Positions 1-3,718 of a stretch of 5,954 nucleotides of DNA are shown here, one piece after another. Made by a program: the position numbers and the translations under genes. This DNA comes from Candidatus Portnoybacteria bacterium CG_4_10_14_0_2_um_filter_44_20 (GTDB lineage: Bacteria > Patescibacteriota > Minisyncoccia > Portnoybacterales > GCA-002795985): contig PFOG01000091.1 in NCBI GenBank assembly GCA_002792395.1, positions 1-5,954 on the forward strand, given 5' to 3'. The notes beneath the pieces are model-generated. The model worked only from the letters and a program-made list of their open reading frames with translations. It made no database searches and was not told the origin of the DNA. Each line of letters begins with the position of its first letter. Position 1 is the stretch's first letter.

Positions 1-686
1 CCAATATCTCAAAACTCGAATTTCAAAACGCAAAACCACAATTTAAAATTCAAAACTACTCGATGAAGCAACTGGAGTTCGAAAGATTGGGAAAAGTTTT
101 GAAAGTAACCGGTGAACATAACATTTCCAATGCTTTAGCGGTTTTGACTGTAGCGCGGATATTAAAAATTCCCGACAAAATTACTTATGGGGCATTATCG
201 CGATTCAGAGGTACCTGGCGCAGAATGGAGTATAAGGGCCTGGTCAATGGCGCTAAAATTTATGACGACTATGGCCATCATCCGACAGAAATTAAAGCGA
301 CTTTACGGGGCACGCGCGAATCGTTGAAGAATGGGCGACTATGGATTATTTTTCAGCCACATCAATATCAGCGGACTTATAAATTATTTAATCAGTTTGC
401 GAACGCGTTTAATGACGCGGACAGAGTGATTTTATTGCCGATTTATAGCGTGGCGGGAAGAGAAAGAGAGAGTATAAAGAAAAAAGTAAGCTCTGAAAAA
501 CTTATTGATGCCATGCACAAATTGATTCCCGGGCGGCGTCGCGAAATTCTTTGTGCTGATTCCTTCCAGAGGACCAAAGACTATCTGAAAAAGGAACTCA
601 GGAAAAATGATATTTGCATAATCATGGGCGCGGGGGACGCCTATAAGCTGACCGAGCTATTGGTGAAGGGCGGTAAGGCAAAATAA
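1..686 (+). CDS. murC: UDP-N-acetylmuramate--L-alanine ligase, C-terminal part (5' end outside window)
   Basis: MurC adds L-alanine to UDP-MurNAc using ATP, the first peptide-forming step of peptidoglycan synthesis, in the cytoplasm. The reading frame is open from base 3, so the gene enters from the left and the ATG at 63 is internal. Visible are the end of the Mur central domain (GEHNISNALA, the GxHNxxNxLA motif), the MurC hallmark YDDYGHHPTEI that opens the C-terminal ligase domain, then FQPHQYQRTY (family form FQPHRYSRT) and the terminal strand IIMGAGDAYKL. About 228 residues are seen, which fits the second half of a normal protein of about 450 residues, and the C-terminus is complete. An A/T-rich degenerate repeat (about 8-57) is translated in frame just before the GEHN motif and looks like an insert. 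The stop is followed by a hairpin terminator shared with the convergent DHH gene. The family assignment is secure; only the upstream extent is unknown. Confidence 0.93.
   Translation, partial: NISKLEFQNAKPQFKIQNYSMKQLEFERLGKVLKVTGEHNISNALAVLTVARILKIPDKITYGALSRFRGTWRRMEYKGLVNGAKIYDDYGHHPTEIKATLRGTRESLKNGRLWIIFQPHQYQRTYKLFNQFANAFNDADRVILLPIYSVAGRERESIKKKVSSEKLIDAMHKLIPGRRREILCADSFQRTKDYLKKELRKNDICIIMGAGDAYKLTELLVKGGKAK
8..57. repeat. A/T-rich degenerate short repeat inside murC
   Basis: This stretch is built of near-copies of a short unit of the form caaaact / caatttcaaaa / aaaattcaaaact, with almost no G. It is read in frame through murC as a K/Q/N/F-rich peptide (LEFQNAKPQFKIQN). Similar low-complexity A/T-rich repeats are, from my general knowledge, common between genes of CPR bacteria; here it lies inside a gene. 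The left boundary may be outside the window. Confidence 0.5.
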
Positions 687-703
687 TCTCAGGTTACAAA
701 AAG

Positions 704-730
704 GCCCGATTATTTCGGGCTATTTTAGTT
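704..730. terminator. Bidirectional intrinsic terminator between murC and the DHH gene
   Basis: A 6-bp G/C-rich stem (gcccga 704-709 with tcgggc 715-720) closes a 5-nt loop. On the + strand it is followed by a T-rich run (tattttagttttt). On the - strand it is followed by cTTTTTg, from the A run at 698-702. It lies 18 nt after the murC stop and 12 nt after the minus-strand stop at 732, so it can serve both convergent genes. Confidence 0.8.
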
Positions 731-731
731 T

Positions 732-1826
732 TTATGCATCCGGCAGGATTTCTTCGATTCTGTGGCGATAGTATCGTAATTTGATGTTAAGCAGAACCTG
801 TTTTTCTTCCGGCATGGCGCATGTCCACTCTCTTTGTTCGCTGGCGCTAAAAAGCACCTTGGCGCCACCGGAACCTGGGCGCGCGCCCGTTGAAACAAGT
901 TCGGAATCGGCGCCAAAAACCTCTTTGCAGAATTGGTCGATTTGGATTGATTCCAAATCCGTTCTGACGCTCGCCTTGATAAACTGGCCCTCGACAATAC
1001 CAATGCCCACTACAAGCCGAACTTGTTCGGTGCGCAGGACCATATCGGCTATCAGCGGGATGTAGTCTATCTGGCTTTGTTTAATTTCTCCAACCCCCAA
1101 AACCGCCATAGATCCGACAAAGATAGCATCGATATTTTCACTCAAGGCCATTTTTAGGCATTTAAAAAATCCCCTGGTGACCTCGAAACGTTCGGTAAGG
1201 TGCTTAAAAAGCGCGTAGTCCACGAGGGACAAAAGCTCTCGATGAGCACTGAGGTCAAACTCGGTGACTTCGTCGACTTTCGCCAACGACTTCGTGTCCG
1301 TGTCGATACCAACTGCCAGTGCCGTTGCGATCAGGCTAGGATGAGAAAATTCAGCCCCGATTTTTTTTAATAGATGATAGACAATTGTCGAATTAGCGCC
1401 AACTTTCTTTATGAGATTGAGGCACCCATCAATAATCGGGCTATTCATGTGGTGGTCGAAAATAATATCCGGCCTCACGTTAATCGCGGCGTTATTGTGG
1501 CAGGTGTCGCAAAAAATTACCAGTCCGTAATTATTCGAATTTCTTTCCCAGTATTTTTCGTCGCGCAATTCTATTTTTAAGCAATTTATCATGGCAATGT
1601 TTTGCGGATGGGAAATAGCGCCGCCGCTAAAAATGTCCGATTTAATGCCTCGGTCATCAAGTGCCATTTGCCAGGCAAGAGCTGAAGCGAGCGCATCTGG
1701 GTCTGGTGGCGGATTTTTATGAACGACCAAGGCCACGCGCTTATCTTTCGGAAGGCTGTTTATTTTTTCAAGAACTTGCCGCACCTCGTCGTCGCTTATC
1801 AATTGCTTCTGTAATTTTTCTGGCAT
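732..1826 (-). CDS. DHH/DHHA1-family phosphoesterase (NrnA / RecJ-like superfamily)
   Basis: This 364-residue protein is a metal-dependent phosphoesterase of the DHH superfamily, whose members degrade nano-RNA, pAp, cyclic dinucleotides, polyphosphate or single-stranded DNA. The exact substrate cannot be read from the sequence. DHH-domain motifs appear in order: HKNPPPDPDALAS (36-48; D42 and D44 as metal ligands), CDTC (106-109; D107), IIFDHH (121-126; the name motif), and GIDTDT (173-178). The C-terminal DHHA1 domain ends with the substrate loop GARPGSGGAK (314-323). There is no signal peptide or membrane segment, so the protein is cytoplasmic. The reading frame extends 13 codons upstream to a TTG, but the ATG at 1826 is chosen because AAGAGGAG lies 6 nt before it, a strong Shine-Dalgarno. 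It probably has its own promoter (1956 to 1928) and a leader with a 13-bp hairpin. It converges with murC. NrnA-like oligoribonuclease/pAp phosphatase is one option; an archaeal-type DHH exonuclease is another. Confidence 0.88.
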   Translation of the reverse strand: MPEKLQKQLISDDEVRQVLEKINSLPKDKRVALVVHKNPPPDPDALASALAWQMALDDRGIKSDIFSGGAISHPQNIAMINCLKIELRDEKYWERNSNNYGLVIFCDTCHNNAAINVRPDIIFDHHMNSPIIDGCLNLIKKVGANSTIVYHLLKKIGAEFSHPSLIATALAVGIDTDTKSLAKVDEVTEFDLSAHRELLSLVDYALFKHLTERFEVTRGFFKCLKMALSENIDAIFVGSMAVLGVGEIKQSQIDYIPLIADMVLRTEQVRLVVGIGIVEGQFIKASVRTDLESIQIDQFCKEVFGADSELVSTGARPGSGGAKVLFSASEQREWTCAMPEEKQVLLNIKLRYYRHRIEEILPDA

Positions 1827-1832
1827 TGAAAA

Positions 1833-1840
1833 CTCCTCTT
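1833..1840 (-). promoter_or_regulatory. Strong ribosome binding site of the DHH gene
   Basis: On the minus strand AAGAGGAG is followed by a 6-nt spacer (ttttca) and ATG at 1826. It fixes the start and excludes the upstream in-frame TTG at 1865. It is the only clear Shine-Dalgarno sequence in the window. Confidence 0.85.
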
Positions 1841-1875
1841 TTCTGTATAATTGGCTATTTTTCAACGTGCAAATA

Positions 1876-1906
1876 TTCCTTTGGCCGATTTAGTCGGCCA
1901 AAGGAA
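1876..1906. other. Perfect 13-bp hairpin in the probable DHH-gene leader
   Basis: TTCCTTTGGCCGA (1876-1888) is exactly complementary to TCGGCCAAAGGAA (1894-1906) around a 5-nt loop. It sits 50 nt upstream of the DHH start, inside the leader predicted from the promoter at 1956-1928. Neither side has a T run (acttact on +, tatttgc on -), so it is not a standard terminator. It could be an mRNA-stabilising or regulatory 5' UTR stem, or a protein-binding palindrome between the two divergent genes. Confidence 0.65.
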
Positions 1907-1927
1907 ACTTACTCCTGTTTATATAAA

Positions 1928-1956
1928 AGGATAGGGCTAGCCAACAAACTTGTCAA
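1928..1956 (-). promoter_or_regulatory. Probable sigma-70 promoter of the DHH gene
   Basis: On the minus strand a consensus -35 TTGACA (1956-1951) is followed by 17 nt and TATCCT (1933-1928; 4 of 6 to TATAAT). Transcription would start near 1921, giving a leader of about 95 nt that contains the 13-bp hairpin. The -35 overlaps that of the tRNA promoter on the other strand. Confidence 0.5.
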
Positions 1957-1978
1957 TAGCGCGTTATTAAGGTATGAT
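1950..1978 (+). promoter_or_regulatory. Sigma-70 promoter of the tRNA-Ala gene
   Basis: TTGTCA (1950-1955, 5 of 6 to TTGACA), a 17-nt spacer and TATGAT (1973-1978, 5 of 6 to TATAAT). Transcription would start near 1985, leaving about 22 nt of 5' leader to be removed before the mature tRNA end at 2007. Confidence 0.75.
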
Positions 1979-2006
1979 TATCGCAGTTTGCGTACCTATG
2001 GCATGC

Positions 2007-2080
2007 GGGCCTGTAACATAGTGGTAGTGTACCCGGTTTGCATCCGGGAGGCGCGAGTTCGATTCTCGCCAGGTCCACCA
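2007..2080 (+). tRNA. tRNA-Ala (anticodon UGC), CCA encoded
   Basis: A full cloverleaf can be folded by eye. The acceptor GGGCCTG (2007-2013) pairs with CAGGTCC (2070-2076) and includes the G3:U70 wobble that AlaRS recognises. The D stem is ACAT/GTGT with loop AGTGGTA. The anticodon stem CCCGG/CCGGG holds loop TTTGCAT, with TGC at 2039-2041. The T stem GCGAG/CTCGC holds loop TTCGATT. The variable loop is short (4 nt, AGGC). Discriminator A and the CCA end are encoded. UGC reads GCN alanine codons. It is transcribed alone from its own promoter. I see no clear terminator directly after it. Confidence 0.97.
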
Positions 2081-2150
2081 AATGATAATTTTGATCAGCA
2101 AAGCTATGAGACACTATTGTCATATTGCAGAAATGCGCGCCTATAGACCC

Positions 2151-2179
2151 TTGCGTTTATTTTGAATATAGCATATAAT
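2151..2179 (+). promoter_or_regulatory. Probable promoter of the abiEi-abiEii operon
   Basis: A perfect -10 TATAAT (2174-2179) lies 17 nt after TTGCGT (2151-2156; only 3 of 6 to consensus). Transcription would start near 2186, about 33 nt before the ATG at 2219. A weak -35 fits an operon whose antitoxin represses its own promoter, as known for AbiEi proteins; no convincing pair of inverted operator repeats was found around it. Confidence 0.6.
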
Positions 2180-2218
2180 GTACTGGAAGTTAGCTTTAAA
2201 TTAACCAACAGTCACTAT

Positions 2219-2836
2219 ATGGAAAACAAACCTACAAAAGGCCAATATGTGGAGATTTTATTGCGATCTCCCAAGACCGTCTTTTCCAATAAAGACGTAG
2301 CTTTAATGTGGGGAGTAGAAGCGGGGAATGCTGTCAGGGTGAGATTAAACAGCTATGTAAGAAACTGTAAGTTGATTAGAGTGCGTCGTGGCATTTACGC
2401 CAAAGATAAAAATTATAATCGCTTTGAATTGGCGACTCGTATTTATACTCCTTCATATATCAGCCTCGAAACGGTATTGACCCGCGCCGGAGTTAATTTT
2501 CAATACTATGGCAATATTTTTGTTGCCACGTATGTTACGAGAGAAATTGAAGTTGATGGTCAAAAGATTTCATTCGTTCGCATGAAAGACTATGTTTTGA
2601 GTAATACCGCTGGCATCAAACACGCAGATGGCATCGCCACAGCAACTAAAGAGCGCGCTTTTTTGGACCGCATTTATATCAGCAAAGATTATCATTTCGA
2701 TAATTTAGATGTATTGGCTTGGGACAAGGTTTTTGAGATTTTGCCCATCTACCACAACAAACGCATGGAGAAAAAGGTCAAAACATATTTTGAGCATTAT
2801 AAGGGCGCTCAACCTAATAAAACCAAAAACGTATGA
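2219..2836 (+). CDS. abiEi: AbiEi-family antitoxin (type IV toxin-antitoxin)
   Basis: The 205-residue protein is the antitoxin and autorepressor of an AbiE system, which in characterised cases gives abortive infection against phage. An N-terminal winged helix-turn-helix (about 8-62) ends in the wing RVRRGIYAK. It is followed by the AbiEi C-terminal region with YISLETVLTRAG (80-91; family pattern YISLxSALxxHG) and ATKERAFLDRIY (142-153; pattern AxxERAxLDxxY). The frame opens upstream at a TTG (2162), but that codon lies upstream of the -10 box, so it would not be in the mRNA; ATG 2219 is preferred. No good Shine-Dalgarno precedes it. The stop overlaps the next start (ATGA, 2833-2836), typical of coupled antitoxin-toxin pairs. 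In known systems the antitoxin does not bind the toxin protein but counters its effect. The toxin partner next door strengthens the call. Confidence 0.82.
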   Translation: MENKPTKGQYVEILLRSPKTVFSNKDVALMWGVEAGNAVRVRLNSYVRNCKLIRVRRGIYAKDKNYNRFELATRIYTPSYISLETVLTRAGVNFQYYGNIFVATYVTREIEVDGQKISFVRMKDYVLSNTAGIKHADGIATATKERAFLDRIYISKDYHFDNLDVLAWDKVFEILPIYHNKRMEKKVKTYFEHYKGAQPNKTKNV

Positions 2837-3528
2837 CATTAGACTACTCGAAACATAAAAATATACTACTTCAGATTCTGAAGGATATTTACTCGGACAC
2901 TTCAATTGCTCCTCATTTGGGTTTTAAGGGTGGTACTGCCGCTCTCTTGTTCTATGATTTGAATCGCGATTCAATTGATCTGGATTTTGACTTGCTGGAT
3001 GAAAGCAAAGAGGCTGAAGTGTTTGAAAAAATTAATAAAATTGCAAAAAGTTACGGAACGATTGTCGACTCACACATAAAACACTTTAATCTTTTAAATG
3101 TTATCTCATACGCACCGGGGGCGCAGAAGATAAAAGTCGAGGTGAACCGAAGAAATTTCGGCTCCAAGTATGAGGTTATGACTCTACTTGGTATCTCTAT
3201 GCTTGTGATGATCCGGGAAGATATGTTCGCTCACAAGCTTATGGCCATGCGCGAACGAGTTGGCAAAACGAGCCGCGATATTTATGATGTCTGGTTCTTT
3301 CTTAAAAACAACTGGCCGATTAATAAAACGATTGTAGAACAGCGTTCAGAAGTATCTTTCAAAGAGCTTTTGCAAAAATCCGTTGAACAACTAGAGAAGG
3401 TGGATAACAAGCATATCCTTGATGGCTTGGGTGACTTTCTTACCGAGCCTCAAAAAGATTGGGCCCGGGCAAAGCTCCGAACTGAGACCATCTTTCTGTT
3501 AAAGGCTCGAATGAAAAGCGAAAAATAA
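2833..3528 (+). CDS. abiEii: AbiEii/AbiGii-family nucleotidyltransferase toxin
   Basis: This 231-residue protein is the toxin of the pair, a DNA-polymerase-beta-like nucleotidyltransferase. Related toxins modify tRNA 3' ends or other targets; the target here is unknown. Motif I is GFKGGTAALLF (30-40) followed by DSIDLDFDLL (46-55), with D49 and D51 as likely metal ligands. Motif II is KVEVNRR (101-107; E103). Motif III is HKLMAMRERVGKTSRDIYDVWFF (134-156), with K135, R148, D149 and D152 matching the family pattern KxxAxxxR...RDxxD. All catalytic residues appear present, so it looks intact. It is shorter than the classic AbiEii of about 300 residues but typical of a compact subgroup. Its ATG overlaps the abiEi stop and has no ribosome site of its own, which implies translational coupling. 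The C-terminus is helical and charged. The coding sequence ends 19 nt before the XRE remnant. Confidence 0.85.
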   Translation: MTLDYSKHKNILLQILKDIYSDTSIAPHLGFKGGTAALLFYDLNRDSIDLDFDLLDESKEAEVFEKINKIAKSYGTIVDSHIKHFNLLNVISYAPGAQKIKVEVNRRNFGSKYEVMTLLGISMLVMIREDMFAHKLMAMRERVGKTSRDIYDVWFFLKNNWPINKTIVEQRSEVSFKELLQKSVEQLEKVDNKHILDGLGDFLTEPQKDWARAKLRTETIFLLKARMKSEK

Positions 3529-3547
3529 CTTTTATAGAAAAAGAAAA

Positions 3548-3714
3548 ATGCGGGAAGCTAGGGGCCTTCACAAGAGAAGTTGGCGAGATTGGCCAGTATT
3601 ACTTTACATACAATTACCAAGATTGAATCTGGCTCAACGCCCAATCCGACTATTGAAACTATGACCAAAATTGCCAAGGGGTTAGGTGTTTCAATTGACG
3701 ATTTAATAAAGTAA
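3548..3714 (+). pseudogene. XRE/Cro-type helix-turn-helix regulator, frameshifted
   Basis: Two frames together encode a Cro/C1-type DNA-binding domain. ATG 3548 starts MREARGL in frame 2. From 3568 frame 1 continues as SQEKLARLASITLHTITKIE, then SGSTPNPTIETMTKIAKGLGVSIDDLIK and TAA at 3712. This matches the XRE consensus (LREARGLSQEELA...TISRIERGxxNPSLETLxKIAKALGVSxDDLL). One extra T in CTTCA (3566-3570) would join the parts into a 55-residue protein. Frame 1 has a TAG at 3559 and no good start after it, and frame 2 stops at TGA 3662, so no intact domain is made as written. The frame-2 reading is open back to 3515, so the original start might lie upstream. The gene lies 4 nt before the helicase, which suggests it was its operon regulator. 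A sequencing or assembly error is a real alternative to true decay. Confidence 0.72.
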
Positions 3715-3718
3715 TTTT

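Noticed and set aside
1826..1851. Plus-strand promoter TTGAAA ... TATAAT upstream of the tRNA
   Set aside because: The spacer is only 14 nt, and a better promoter (1950-1978) sits at the right distance from the tRNA.
1827..1865. N-terminal extension of the DHH protein from TTG at 1865
   Set aside because: The strong AAGAGGAG site lies inside this extension, at a perfect distance from ATG 1826; the TTG has no ribosome site.
2095..2130. Possible stem-loop after the tRNA (GCAA...TTGC with ATGA/TCAT inside)
   Set aside because: It is short, A/T-rich, interrupted, and lacks a T run; too weak to call a terminator or RNA element.
725..2146. Several open frames overlapping the DHH gene on the opposite strand or in another frame (725-1003, 781-1065, 1374-1580, 1661-2146)
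   Set aside because: They have no recognisable domains, no ribosome sites, and lie across a clearly conserved gene or the tRNA.
2162..2218. Longer abiEi starting at TTG 2162
   Set aside because: It overlaps the -10 box TATAAT (2174-2179), so that codon would not be in the transcript, and the extra 19 residues do not resemble the family.
2705..2905. Minus-strand open frame across the abiEi/abiEii junction
   Set aside because: It is antisense to two conserved genes and has unremarkable composition and no start signals.
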